Part shown: piece after piece, positions 43,355 to 55,339 of the stretch
Numbering within the stretch: the first letter of the stretch is position 1
Layout of the letters: every line of letters begins with the position of its first letter
Position numbers and translations under genes: made by a program
Source: Elymus sibiricus
Taxonomy: Eukaryota; Streptophyta; Magnoliopsida; Poales; Poaceae
Assembly (NCBI GenBank): GCA_039707655.1
Contig: CM077674.1
Location: forward strand, 242,531,904 to 242,595,903
Reading direction: 5' to 3'
DNA: 64,000 nt
The notes under the pieces: model-generated
The model's database searches: none
What the model was told of the DNA's origin: nothing
What the model saw: the letters and a program-made list of their open reading frames with translations, nothing else

Positions 43355-44700
43355 CTGTGCAGTTCGCTTGGGTCCTCGTTGCAGTATGGCTGGGATGTGT
43401 AGTTCTGAATTTTTGGTGTTCTTCATATTTTTGTATGCTTTGTGTAGGCGCGGTTCGCTTGGGTCCTCGTTGCAGTATGGCTGGGTGGTGTTGATATGTA
43501 GTTGTATATCTGATTGTGGTTCATTTATTCAGTTCATGTAGTTCACTATATTTCATTTTGCAATTCCTGATGCAATTAACATTTGTGTGTTTGTTTTTCT
43601 TCTTTCTGTTTTGCAGTGCACTACGGTGAATTTAAAATGCGGGTGTGCTCCAGTGCGGTTCAGATGGGGCTGTCCCCTGAAAAATTGCTACTTTTCTATT
43701 GGACGTATGTATGGCTGTATGTATGAGAAGCTTTTAGTTACGGGGAAAAGAGGGTGAGCAGTCCACTTGATGAATAAAGTCACAATTTTGATGATTGTAA
43801 TTATTTTAAAAAGCAATCATCAAAGGTTGAAATCCCTCCCCTCTCTGTTTTTGTTTTTGTTTTTGCGGCTGAAAATCTTCAGTGCACAGCAAGGGGACGG
43901 ATCCGGGGCTCCTCCGACGTGCTCCGGTGGCGAAGGTTGAAGTCCCTCCCCTCTCTGCTGCCCCGTTGCCTGATTCCCTCCTCTGTTTTGCAGCCGTAGT
44001 CCGGTGGGCAAGTGCAGTTCGTTGCTGGGTGTATCTCGCATGCAGATCGGCTGCTGCTAGTACAGGAAATTCCAATCCAGCAGTTAGCTTTTGCAGTTCA
44101 CTGCTCCCGTTGGGGTAGCTCGCTATAATTTGTTTTTTCATTTTGAGAGTGTTCGTGCAAAATGCAAGAGTTAGTTTGTAATTACTGAAGAAATCTGATG
44201 CAGTTCATTTGCATGAAGTCTTGTGATTTGCTATGTAAAAAAGCAGTACACTAGCCTCGAGAGTGCTGTTCAAATGCATTTATACAAAAAATTAGTGTGT
44301 AAAACACAGGTAGTCCACTACTCTGTTTCGAGTAGCTCATTATAGTGTGTAAACATATGTAGTCCACTACTCTATTTCGTGCAGCTCGTTTCAAATTGTG
44401 CCGTTTACAAATAAGTTGAGAAAAGCAAAATTTTATCTCGCGGTTCACCTAGTTCCTGCCAGTAGTTTACTTTCCGCGGAATCTGCCGTTCGATTTTTTT
44501 TCGTATGTAGTTCACTTCGTTTGTCTTCCTCGGCAGTTCGCTATGTTATTGCATGTAGTAAAAACACGAAAAACGAAAAAAGTGAAGATAAAAAGACAAA
44601 AAATGCAGTCCGCTTGCCCGTTCGATGCAGTGCAGTTTTCAGTACGAAGCAGTGCGGTTTTCGGTTCGATGCGGTTCACTTGTTGATTTTGGTGTTGCGA
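43355..44700. repeat. Dispersed GCAGTTCRCT / GTAGTTCACT motif
   Basis: More than fifteen copies of a 10-base motif (GCAGTTCGCT, GCGGTTCACT, GTAGTTCACT, GTAGTCCACT and near variants), mostly on the plus strand. A 35-base direct repeat around GGTTCGCTTGGGTCCTCGTT occurs twice (43360, 43450). Confidence 0.6.
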
Positions 44701-44730
44701 AAAAATAGACTGCCCGCATTCCGATAAAAT

Positions 44731-45400
44731 CAAAACTGCTCTCAAACCGTAAGGAATTAGAGAGAGTGTTCTACATGAAAAAGTTGCGTTTCGTCGATAT
44801 CTTTCCCATGGCATATCATTTGAATCATTACGACCAGCGGTTTGTAAAAATTTCACGAAAAAAGGGCCACTGCCACTCGTCGTCCGCCGCACCATTTTCA
44901 AAATTAATTTAAAACCGTAAGGAATCTCAAAAACAATTCTACATATGAAAGTTGCACCTCGTCCGTAGCTTTCCAACGGCGTATCACACGCCTCATTTCG
45001 ACAAACGGTTAAAAAACTGGAGCGAAAACAGTACCAAAAATTGCAAAAAAATTGAAAAAACGGAATTCCGCGATTTAGTAAATTTGAAACTGCTATTAAA
45101 CCGTAACGAATTAGAAAATGTAATTTATATGAAAAAGTTGCGCCTCGACGATATATTTCCAACGGCGTATCATTTGCTTAATTCCGACGAGCGGTTTAGA
45201 AGAAATCGCGAAAATACGCTCGCTGCCACTCGTCGTGCGCCGCACCATTTTCGAAACTGCTCTTAAACCGTGACGAATCTCGAAAAAAATTCTATATGGC
45301 GAAGTTGCGCCTAATCCATAGCTTTCCAACGGTATATTACATGCCTCGTTCCGACAAACGGTTTAAAAACTGGATCGAAAACAGTACCGAAAAAACACCA
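44731..45400. repeat. ABAB tandem repeat, 168/186 bp alternating units
   Basis: The anchor AAACCGTAA or AAACCGTGA lies at about 44746, 44914, 45100 and 45267, spacing 168, 186, 167. Units 1 and 3 share GAATTAGA and ATCATTTG; units 2 and 4 share GAATCTC and ACAAACGGTT. It is a dimer of about 354 bp present twice. Confidence 0.75.
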
Positions 45401-45788
45401 CGTGCAGTTTTTTTCGACGAGAAGTTCACTAGTGTTTGTATTGCAGTGCGCTTGCTTCAGAAAGTGCAGTGCCCTCGCGTTGAGCGTGCAGTTCGGATGT
45501 GGGCAGAATAACTATTCTGCCCAATATTGGCAGAATAGACGGGCTGTATACATATATATATTGACTTGAGCTACAAGATCTCGGTGATTTAAACCAACTG
45601 GTGAGGAGATATACAAGGGAGAGGTAGAGATAGATACAAAGTTAACAACCAAAGATCTCTACCTACAAAGCTACAGGCGCATGTATATGCACCACATATT
45701 CTATTAACAAAAGTGACAACATAGGAGACTCTCTATATGAAAAACATGGTGCTACTTTGAAGCACAAGTATGGAAAAAGATAGTAACA

Positions 45789-47813
45789 CTGCCCCTTCTT
45801 TCTTTTTCTCTCTTTTTTTTCGCTGGGCTCTTTTTGGCCTCTTTTTTTTCCTCACTGGGACAATGCTCTAATAGTGATGATCATCACACTTCTATTTACT
45901 TACAACTCAAAAGTACAACTCGATACTAGAACAAATATGACCCTATATGAATGCCTCTGGCAGTGTACCAGGATGTGCAATGATGCTAGCGTAACATGTA
46001 TGAAAATGATGAGTGGTGGCTGAGCCACAAATACTATGTCAGCTATATGAGCATGCAAAGCAATATGACAATGATGATGTGTGTCATATAAATAGAACGG
46101 TGGAAGTTGCATGGCAATATATCTCGGAATGGCTATTTAAAATGCCATGATAGGTAGGTATGGTGGCTGTTTTGAGGAAGATATAAAGAGGCTTATGTGT
46201 GATAGAGCGTATCATATCATGGGGTTTGCATGCACCGGCGAAGTTTGCACCGGCTCTCGAGGTGAGAAAGGGCAATGAACGGTACCGAAGAGGCTAGCAA
46301 ATTACGGAAAGGTGAGAGTGCGTATAATCCATGGACTCACATTAGTCATAAAGAACTCACATACTTATTGCGAAAGTTTATTAGCCCTCGAAGCAAAGTA
46401 CTACTACGCATGACCCTATGGGGGAGGTTGGTAGGAGTTAACCATCGCGCGCCCCCGACCGCCACGCAAAGGAAGACAATCAAGAATAAATCATGCTCCA
46501 ACTTCTTAGCATAACGACAGATCATACGTGCATGCTTCGGGAATCACAAACCTTAACACCAATATTCTTACTAAACCACAATTATCTACCAGTACCTCTC
46601 ACATAGTACCATCTTAATATCGCAAAACTATTGCAAGGAATCAAACTTATCATATTCAGTGATCTACATGAAAGTTTTTATTATATCCCTCTTGAATACC
46701 TATCATATTAGGACCAAATTCATAACCCGTGCATATTACCATTACTATTTATTAGACTCTCAAAAAGATATAAGTGAAGCATGAGAGTGAAACTATTTCT
46801 TTAAAATATAACCACCGCCGTGCTCTAAAAGATATAAGTGAAGCACTAGAGCAACTACCTAGCTCAAAAGATATAAGTGAAGCACATAGAGTATTCTAAC
46901 AAATCACGAATAATGTGTGTTACTCTTAAAAAGGTGTGTTCAGAAAATATGATTGTGGCAAACTAAAAAGCAAACAAATAAAATAAAACTATGGCACAAG
47001 ACGCTCCAAATAAAACAGATATCATGTGATGAATAAAAATATAGCTCCAAGTGATATACTGATAGATTGTAGACGAAAGAGGGGATGCCATCCGGGCCAT
47101 CCCCAAGCTTAGATGCTTGGGTCTTCCTTGAATATTACCTTGGGGTGCCTTGGGCATCCCCAATCTTAGGTTCTTGCCGCTCCTTATTCCTTCATCCATC
47201 GTGGTCTCACCCAAAACTTGAGAACTTCAGCACACAAAACTCAACAGAAACCTCGTGAGATCCGTTAGTATAACAAACAAATCTTAAACTTTAGGTACTG
47301 TTATAAATTGATTCATATTTAATGTTCGCATAATGCTATAGTACTCCAACTTCCCCATGGCTTATACCCCCCGATACAATCCACAGATTCATCAAAATTA
47401 GCAAACTATGCAACAAAAACATAATCTGTCTAAAACAGAACAGTCTGTAAAGATCTAATTTAAAAGCTATACTTTTGTAACTCCAAAAATTCTGGAAAAT
47501 TAGTACAACATAAACAATTCGTATACCAATACTGTGTGAAAAATTCAGAATTTTATCACTCTCCAATACAGAACCAAAAATCCAGAACTGGACTCAAAAC
47601 TTTCTGTTTTCAAACAGCATCAATTATACTATCATCCAAATCATCCCAAAGGCAATACTTGGCACAAACACTAATTAAAAGATAAAAACACGATCATAAC
47701 AGAAGCTAAAATTGTGACACAAGAAAAATAAAAATTGCAATAAAGATAAATATTGGGTTGCCTCCCAACAAGCGCTATTGTTTTATGCCCCTAACTAGGC
47801 ATAATGCATTGTT
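45789..47813 (-). other. Noncoding 3' region of Sabrina-like element
   Basis: About 2 kb with no credible gene on either strand. Includes four copies of AAAAGATATAAGTGAAGCA (46763-46885) and the PPT-like, C-rich stretch CATCCCCAAGCTTAGATG near 47097. The real PPT and 3' LTR would lie beyond the Copia insertion. Confidence 0.6.
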
Positions 47814-49900
47814 TCAAGTATTATCATCCTTCCAATTAATTCCATAGGTGGCCCACATAATAGATTCATATGGTGGTTTAATTCTCTTTCTAGGAAAGTG
47901 TTGCATCCCTTTCTTTAATGGAAATTGAAATCTTATATTACCTTCTTTCATATGAATTATCGCACCTATGGTTCATAGGAAAGGCCTACCAAGTATTATA
48001 GGACAAGACGGATTGCATTCTATATCAAGCACAATAAAATCCACAGGAACATAATTCCTATTAGCAAGAATAAGCACATCATTTATTCTACCCAATGGTT
48101 TTTTTGTAGTGGAATCCGCTAGATGTAAATTAAGGGAACAAGGATCAATATCGGTGAGACCTAGCACACCACACAAAGATTTTGGTATAGTAGAGATGCT
48201 AGCACCTAGATCACATAAAGCATTATATTCATAATCTTTAATTTTAACTTTAATAGTAGGTTCCCATTCATCATGTAATTTTCTAGGTATTGAAACTTCC
48301 AACTCAAGCTTTTCTTCATGAGCTTTTATCATAGCTTCTACAATATGTTTAGTAAAAGCTTTATTTTGTTCATGGGCATTAGGTGAATTAATCATGGATT
48401 GCAACAAGGAAATACATACAACTGAAGAGCAATTATCATAATTAAAGTCCTTGTAATCCAAAGTAGTGGGCACATCACTATTTAAAGTTTTGACCTCTCC
48501 AAACCCACTTTTATCATTTTTATCATTAGAATCATCACCCTCCAAATAATTGGGATGCCTTCTAGCTAAAGTTGACTCATCTTCAGTCCCTTTTTCATTA
48601 AGTTTTATATTACTAAATAAAGATTCAATAGGTGAGACACCAATCATTTTAATATCTTCATCATTACTACGATAAAAACCGGGTGGAATAGCTTTTTCTA
48701 AGAATTCTCGCTTAGCTCTCAACCTAGCGGTTCTTTCTTTACTTTCATTAATGGAAACATAGATAGCTTTAACAGACTCATTTATATCATGCTTGGGTGG
48801 CAAAATTTTAATTTTGAGAGTTTCAACATCATGAGCAATTCTATCCATGTTCCAAGACATATCATCAACTTTATTCAATTTTTCTTCTACCATAGGATTG
48901 AAAATCTTTTGAGAATTAATAAATTCTTTAATATTACTTTCAATATCAGAAGGTATCCTATTATTATTATTATAGGAATACCATAAGAATTACCATAATT
49001 ATTAGAGGAATTTCCAGGAAACGGTCTAGGATTGAAATTACCCCTATAAGCATTGTTATTGAAATTATTTCTAGAGACAAAGTTCACATCAATAGCATCA
49101 TTATTTTGCTCAATCAAGGTAGACAATGGCACATCATTAGGATCAACATGAGCACTTTTACTAGTAACCATTTTCATAAGAGCATCCATCTTATAACTCA
49201 AAGTATTAATTTCTTTGACAGAATTTACCTTCTTACCAGTTGGAGTTCTTTCAGTGTGCCATTGGGAATAATTTGTCATTATATTATCAAGGAGTTTTGT
49301 AGCTTCTCCCAATGTAATTTCCATAAAAGTACCACCTGCCGCAGAGTCTAGAAGATTTCTAGAAACAAAGTTTAGTCCCGCATAAAAAATTTGTATGATC
49401 ATCCATAAGCTTAAACCATGAGTGGGACAATTTCTAATCATTAATTTCATTCTATCCCAAGATTGTGCAACATGTTCATGCTCAAGTTGCTTAAAATTCA
49501 TTATTTGATTCCTTAGAGAAATAATCTTAGCGGGAGGAAAATATTTGGCAATAAAAGCATCCTTACACTTATCCCAAGAATCAATACTATTTCGAGGCAA
49601 GGATGAAAACCAAGTTTTAGCACGATCTCGTAGTGAGAACAGAAATAATTTCAACTTGACAATATCATTATCCACATCTTTCTTATTTTGCATATCACAA
49701 AGTTCAACGAAAGTATTAAGATGGGATGCAGCATCTTCACTAGGACTACCAGAAAATTGTACTTTCATAACGAGATTCAGCAAAGCAGCATTAATATCAC
49801 ATGACTCCGCGTTAGTGGTGGGAGGAGCAATTGGAGTACTAATAAAATCATTATAATTAGTATTGGAAAAATCACACAATTTGGTGTTCTATTGATACAT
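47814..49900 (-). pseudogene. Gag-protease of Sabrina-like element
   Basis: ATG at 49900; codon 4 is TAG. Gag shows an Athila-type capsid (FSGSPSEDAASHLNTFVELC, KTWFSSLPRNSIDSWD, FPPAKIISLRNQIMNF). The frame shifts near 48975 into the second part, which holds the retropepsin motif CDLGASIS and its partner IILGRPFL. A TGA at 47973-47975 follows, and the frame then continues about 50 codons to a final stop at 47814. The gene ends there with no RT, so the family design appears to be gag plus protease. Protease would mature gag; this copy is dead. Confidence 0.8.
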
Positions 49901-50070
49901 AGTGACAAAGTAAGCAAACTAGCAAACAAAATATTTTTGTGTTTTTGTAAATTTGTTTTAGAAGTGGGGGAGATGAAAACAAGAGGCAAATGCAAATAAA
50001 AAGGCAAATGAAAATAAGAGCAAGTAGATGATAGTTTATGCGAAGGTACTTGATAGGTTTTGGTGATGTC

Positions 50071-50088
50071 TCCCCGGCAACGGCGCCA
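50071..50088 (-). other. Primer-binding site of Sabrina-like element
   Basis: Minus-strand TGGCGCCGTTGCCGGGGA, the tRNA-Asp type site of Athila-like Gypsy elements, 11 bases inside the LTR. Confidence 0.85.
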
Positions 50089-50099
50089 GAAATTCTTCC

Positions 50100-51651
50100 T
50101 GCTACTTATGAACTATGTTGGGATTTCCCCGAAGAGGAGAGGATGATGCAGTACAGTAGAGATAAGTATTTCCCTGAGTTAAGAACCAAGGTTATCAATC
50201 TAGTAGGAGAACCACACAGAACCTCGTTAGCAGCACCTACACACACAAAAGCAAATACTTGCACCCAACACAAACAAGAGGGTTGTCAATCCCCTGAGCG
50301 GTTACTTGCAAGGATTAATTCTGATAGTGATAGATAGATAAATAAATTGCAAAATAAAATAAAGGATATAAAATTGCAGCAAGGTATTTTTGGATTTTAT
50401 ATATGATAAAAGTAGACCCGGGGGCCATAGTTTTCTCTAGAGGCTTCTCTCTCGAACGCATAGCATACGGTGGGTATACAAATTACTGTTGAGCAATTGA
50501 TAGAAAAGCGCATAGTTATGACGGATTCATGGCAATGATCATGTATATAGGCATCACATTCGAGACAAGTAGACTGACTCCTGCCTGCATCTACTACTAT
50601 TACTCCACCCATTGACCGCTATCCAGCATGCATCTAGGGTATTAAGATAATGAAAATAGAGTAACGCCTTAAGCAAGATGACATGATGTAGACAAAGTAA
50701 ACTCAAATAATATGATTAAACCCCATCATTTTATCCTTAATGGAAATAATACAAATACGTGTCTTGTCCCTTTCTGTCACTGGGATAGAGCACCGCAAGA
50801 TTGAACCCATCACAAAGCACCTCTCCCATTGCAAGATAAATCAATCTAGTTGGCCAAACCAAACGGATAGATTGGAGAGAAATACAAAGCTATAACAATC
50901 ATGCATAAATAAGTTCAGAAAAGACTCAAATATTTCTCATGAAAAATCTGATCATAAACCCACAATTCATCGGATCCCAACAAACACACCGCAAAAGAAG
51001 ATTACATCGGATAGAACTCCAAAGAGATCGAGGAGAACATTGTATTGAAGATCAAAGAGAGACAAGAAGCCATCTAGCTACTAGCTATGAACCCGTAGGG
51101 CTATGGTAAACTACTCACACATCATCGAAAGGGCAGCAAGGTTGATGAAGAACCCCTCCGTGATCAATTCCCCCTCCGGCAGATTGCCGGAAAAGGCCTC
51201 CAGATGGGATCGCGGAAGAACAGAAGCTTGCGGCGGCGGAAAAGTTATTCGAGGTGGCTCTCTGGTATATGGGGAATATTTTAGAATTTATAGGCTTGGA
51301 ATTAGGTCAAGAGGTGCCACGAGGGTCCCACAAAGCCTAGGGGGTGCGCCTACCCCCCTGGGCGTGCCTCCCGAGCTTGTCGCTCCCTCGTGGCTCTTGT
51401 GGTCTTCTCCCGAACCTTCTAGGGTCCCTTCTGGTCCAGAAAAAATTAATCCAAATTTTTTCTCCATCTAGACTCTGTTCGATATTGATTTTCTGAAAAG
51501 CCAAAAACAAGCAAAAACAGCAACTGGCACTAGGCACTAGGTTAATAGGTTAGTCCCAAAAAATGATATATAATTGCATAATAAACATCCAAGATTGATA
51601 CTATAATAGCATGGAACAATCAAAAATTATAGATATGTTGGAGATGTATCA
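50100..51651 (-). mobile_element. 5' LTR of Sabrina-like element
   Basis: 1552 bp; minus strand TGATACATCTCC at 51651 to ATAAGTAGCA at 50100. The right flank AGGGT (51652-51656) would be one target duplication; the other is outside the recovered sequence. No gene inside. Confidence 0.82.
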
Positions 51652-52663
51652 AGGGTCTAGGTGTTTTAACATTACTCTTATGAACCACAGTTGTAACCTT
51701 AGCATGTTCCTTAATCCTAACTGGAAAAGGGGGCATCTCAATATAAGCAGTAGATACAACTGGATCAACATTATAAGTAATTATTTCAGTCTTAGTTATA
51801 ACTGGTTCTTCACGAATTCCTTCAATGGGTGGATGAAATTTAAACCATTTCTCCTTAGGGAGATCAACATGAGCAGCAAAGGATTCACGGAAAGTAGCTA
51901 CTATATCTGAGTCAAGTCCATATTTTGCACTATACTTATGAAAAGCATCCGTTTGTGTAAAAGACTTAACACAATCATACTCAATGTTTATATCTGGTTC
52001 ATTACCTTTGTCGATTTCCCAATCTTTAGAGTTGTGTTTAATTCTTTCCAGAAGATCCCATTTGAATTCAATAGTTCTATTCATGAAGGAACCCGCAGAA
52101 GAAGTATCAAGCATTGATCGATCATTGTGAGAAAGTCGAGCATAAAATTTTTGTATAATCATTTTTCTTGCGAGCTCATGATTGGGGCATGTGTGCATCA
52201 TATATTTAAGCCTCCCCCAAGCTTGAGCGATACTTTCTCCTTCACGAGGCTAAAAATTATATATATAATTCCGATCACAATGAACCAAGTGCATATGATA
52301 GAATTTTTTATGGAATTCCAGCTTCAACCGGTTCCAGTCCCATGTACCGGTGTCGTCCAATAGCCTATACCATATCAATGCATTTCCCCCCAAAGATAAA
52401 GGGAAAATTTTCTTCTTAACACCATCCTCCGATAAACCTACAAGCTTAAACAATCCAGAAATTTCATCTATATAGATTAGGTGCATATCAGGATGTATTG
52501 TTCCATCTCCTGCATAAGGATTAGCTAGCAGTTTTTCCAACATACCTGAAGGAATCTCATATTAAATATTTTCAGTAGGTTCAGTAGATTGAGGAGTGGC
52601 TCTTACCACTTCCGGTCGAGGTGAAGATACCCAGAACAAGACCCTCAAAGGATTATTTTCCAT
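51652..52663 (-). pseudogene. Gypsy gag fragment (same family as 59236-62356)
   Basis: ATG at 52663 and an N-terminus like that of the full-length Gypsy element (NPLR, SSPRPE, EKLLANPYAGDGT, HPDMHLIY, ALIWYRLLDD, WDWNRLKLEF). It has a TAA near codon 33, a TAG at 52250 and then continues (HTCPNHELARK, DLPKEKWFKF, PPFPVRIKEHAK) until the Sabrina-like LTR cuts it at 51651. The 5' side is cut by the CACTA at 52672. Capsid-type protein; not functional. Confidence 0.85.
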
Positions 52664-52671
52664 AGCGACAA

Positions 52672-53808
52672 CACTACAAAAAAACACTTCCGTGATGATA
52701 CGTCTTTGTCACAGTAGGTCTAGTTTTCTGTACATCTGTGACAATTTTATGATAGAATCAAGATAGTCATACCTGTGCTGTTGTAGAAGTGTTCCATGAC
52801 AATACTGAAATTATCATCACAGAAGTGTCCACTACCATGACGATAAATGTCGCGTCATGGAAGTGTTTTTGTCAAGGGTGACCGACACGTGGCATCCACC
52901 GTAACGGGTCGCCGTTAAGCTATCGGGTTCCGGTTTGGATTCGATAACCCGTTAGCAGCCCTGACCAATGGCGATTTTCCACGTGTAAATTTCTCATTCG
53001 CCGGCCGATCCACGTGTCAGCTCGGCGTTGCGATAGATGTCATCCATTCATTGGACGAGAGACGCCAATGATACATCGACACGTGGTGCAGCCCAACAGT
53101 GGCCCATTTAGGTTATAAAGGCTGGCCCGTTTGACTTGGTCAAAAGTTAGCGGGCCGGCCCATGGAAAGCCTGTTAACGGCATGTTCGCATACAGCCCAT
53201 TTACGGCCCGGGTACTCACGACCCGTTAGGGCCTTTCAATATTCGGCCTAGTAGCGTCATGTGGGCCGTCCCATATGATTCCAGACTATTGTCACTTTCG
53301 GCCCATCTATGGCCCGTGATGTCTTTCGGCCCATATGAGGCCTTTTGCATCTCTAGGCCCATTGACGGCCCGTGGTGAAACAGGCCCATCATGAACAGTA
53401 AACTGCTTTGAGCCCATTAACGGCCCATGCTTCAGTTGGGCCATTTCCAGCCCGTGTTTTCTTTCGGCCTTCTAAGGGCCCATAAATTCTTGGGCTCATT
53501 TCCGGTCCTCGATTACTTACGGCCCGTTACTGGCCTGTTATGCTAATGGGCCAAATTCAGCCCGTGGTGACAATCGGTCCATTTGTGGCCCATTAACACG
53601 TTGGGCCGTTTTCATCCTGTCCTGTAATCCGGCCCATTAACGACCCATCAAGTCTATTGATAGAATTAAGCCTGTGATGCCTTCTGGCCTGTTAACGGCC
53701 CGTTATGGTCTGGGCCCATAAATGGACGGTTCCGATTTAGGCCCGTTTAGGGTCGAGATTGCGGTCCGGTTTTGGCCCACGAACAGTACGGCCCATGGAT
53801 CCATGGTT
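52672..53808 (+). mobile_element. Left end of a second CACTA transposon
   Basis: Starts CACTACAAAAAAACACTTCC right after the Gypsy gag leader; a 3-base CAA (52669-52671) precedes it. Subterminal repeats of TCATGG/CCATGACA type follow. From about 52900 to 53800 it is packed with GGCCCAT and GGCCCGTTA units. It breaks at 53809 where the full-length Gypsy element begins and resumes at 63983. No transposase in the part seen. Confidence 0.8.
52900..53800. repeat. GGCCCATTAACGGCCCG subterminal array
   Basis: More than 25 copies of GGCCCAT, GGCCCGT or close variants, roughly every 20-45 bases, often as GCCCATTAACGGCCC. Belongs to the second CACTA. Confidence 0.75.
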
Positions 53809-55321
53809 TTGACCCACAAGTATAGGGGATCAATCGTAGTCCTTTTGATAAGTAAGAGTGTCGAACCCAACGAGGAGCAGAAGGAAATGACAAGCGGTTT
53901 TCAGCAAGGTATTCTCTGCAAGTACTGAAAGTAGCGGTAACAGATAATTTTGATAGAAAGATAATTCGTAACAAGTAACAAGTAGTAACGGTAACAAAAA
54001 GCGCAGCAAGGTGGCCCAATCCTTTTTGTAGCAAAGGACAAGCCAGAACGAACTCGTACAATAAGCAAAGCTTTCTTGAGGACACATGGGAATTTCATCT
54101 AGTCACTTTCATCATGTTTGTTTGATTCGCGTTCGCTACTTTGATATGTGGGTGGACCGGTGCTTGGGTGCTGTTCTTACTTGAATAAGCCTCCCACTTA
54201 TGATTACCCCCTCTCGCAAGCATCCGCAACTATGAAAGAAGAATTAAGATAACTCTAACCATAGCATGAAACATATGGATCCAAATCAGCCCCTTACGGA
54301 ATAGCGCATAAACTAGGGTTTAAGCTTCTGTCACTCTAGCAACCCATCATCTAATTACTACTCCACAATGCCTTCCCTTAGGCCCAAAGATGGTGAAGTG
54401 TCATGTAGTCGACGTTCACATGACACCACTAAAGGAAGCAACAACATACATATCATCAAAATATCGAACGAATACCAAATTCACATGATTACTTATGACA
54501 AGACTTCTCCCATGTCCTCAAGAACAAAAGTAACTACTCACAAATCATATTCATGTTCAAGATCAGAGGGGTATTGAATAACATTAAGGATCTGAACATA
54601 TAATCTTCCACCAAATAAACCAACTAGCATCAACTACGAGATGTAATCAACACTACTAGCAACCCACAGGTACCAATCTGAGGTTTTCAGACAAAGATTG
54701 AATACAAGAGATGAACTAGGATTTGAGATCAGATGGTGCATGTGAAGATGTTGATGAAGATTGGTCCTCCCACGATGAGAGGATCGTTGGTGATGTCGAT
54801 GGCTTCGATTTCCCCCTCCCGGAGGGAAGTATCCCCGGCGGAAACGCTCCGTCGGAGAGCAAAATAGCTCCTGCCCAGGTTCCGCCTCGAGACGGCGGCT
54901 CTTCATCCCGAAAGTCTTCTCTTGATTTTTTTTTCTAGGGAAAATGGCTTCATATAGTGGAAGGAGGGGGCCAGAGGCCAGCTATGGGCCCCACATGGGA
55001 TCAGGGCGCGCCCAGGGTGGGGCCGCGCCCTGTTGCCTAGTGGGCAACTGGTGGGTCCCCTCTGGTATTTCTTTTCTCCAGTATTTTTTATATATTCAAT
55101 AAAAAATCTTCGTAAAGTTTCAGGTCAATTGGAGCTCTGTAGAATAGGTATCTCTGATATGGCTATTTCAGGTCCAGAATTCTAGCTGCCGGCATTCTCC
55201 CTCTTCATGTAAATCTTGCAAAATAAGAGAGAAAAGGCATAAGAATTGAACCATAAAGTGCAATAATGACTAAAAACATAATAATTAACAGTAAGAAATC
55301 ATGATGCAAATTGGAGTATCA
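53809..55321 (-). mobile_element. 3' LTR of Gypsy element
   Basis: Minus strand TGATACTCCAATTTGCATCA at 55321 to TTGTGGGTCA at 53809, about 1.51 kb. Matches 62466-63982 with scattered differences. The GC-rich patch near 54780-54900 contains short frames only. Confidence 0.9.
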
Positions 55322-55339
55322 ACTCCCCCAAGCTTAGAC
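55322..55339 (-). other. Polypurine tract of Gypsy element
   Basis: Minus-strand AAGCTTGGGGGAGT abuts the LTR start. A near-identical AAGCTTGGGGGAGGT lies at 56826-56843, a possible second internal PPT. Confidence 0.75.

Larger units (their letters stand above)
42083..45547. mobile_element. MULE-like element inside Copia LTR
   Basis: The ends are inverted: AGGGTGGGTCTATTCTACCA on the left, and on the right the complement of ACAGCCCGTCTATTCTGCCA. Further TATTCTGCC repeats follow inside both ends. The target duplication cannot be read because both flanks are AT/AC repeats. The 3.46 kb inside holds a GC-rich gene-like segment (42180-43160), many copies of a GCAGTTCRCT motif and an ABAB tandem repeat near the right end. 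No transposase was recognised, so it is non-autonomous. The Mutator assignment is inference. Confidence 0.5.
37577..45788 (-). mobile_element. Copia retrotransposon, left part missing
   Basis: Minus-strand order: 5' LTR (41983-45788, interrupted), PBS, gag, protease, integrase, linker, reverse transcriptase. INT before RT is the Copia order. It stops inside RT, where the CACTA end abuts. The rest of RT, RNase H and the 3' LTR are not in the window. It is inserted in the Sabrina-like element at 45789; the target duplication there would be CTGCC (45789-45793). Many in-frame stops show an old copy. Confidence 0.88.
41983..45788 (-). mobile_element. Copia 5' LTR, split by a MULE-like insertion
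   Basis: On the minus strand it starts TGTTACTATC at 45788 and ends TTGTTTAACA at 41983. The LTR itself is about 340 bp: 45548-45788 plus 41983-42082. It carries an (AT)n run at about 42039-42070 next to the insertion. Confidence 0.75.
45789..51651 (-). mobile_element. Sabrina-like Gypsy element (gag-protease only), 3' part missing
   Basis: The 5' LTR (50100-51651), PBS, gag and protease are present. The noncoding 3' region runs to 45789, where the Copia element is inserted. No RT, RNase H or integrase is present in 45789-47813. The LTR start TGATACATCTCCAACATATC is the hallmark of a very abundant Triticeae LTR (Sabrina/WHAM group, from memory). It is inserted into a Gypsy gag gene at 51652. 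Confidence 0.82.
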
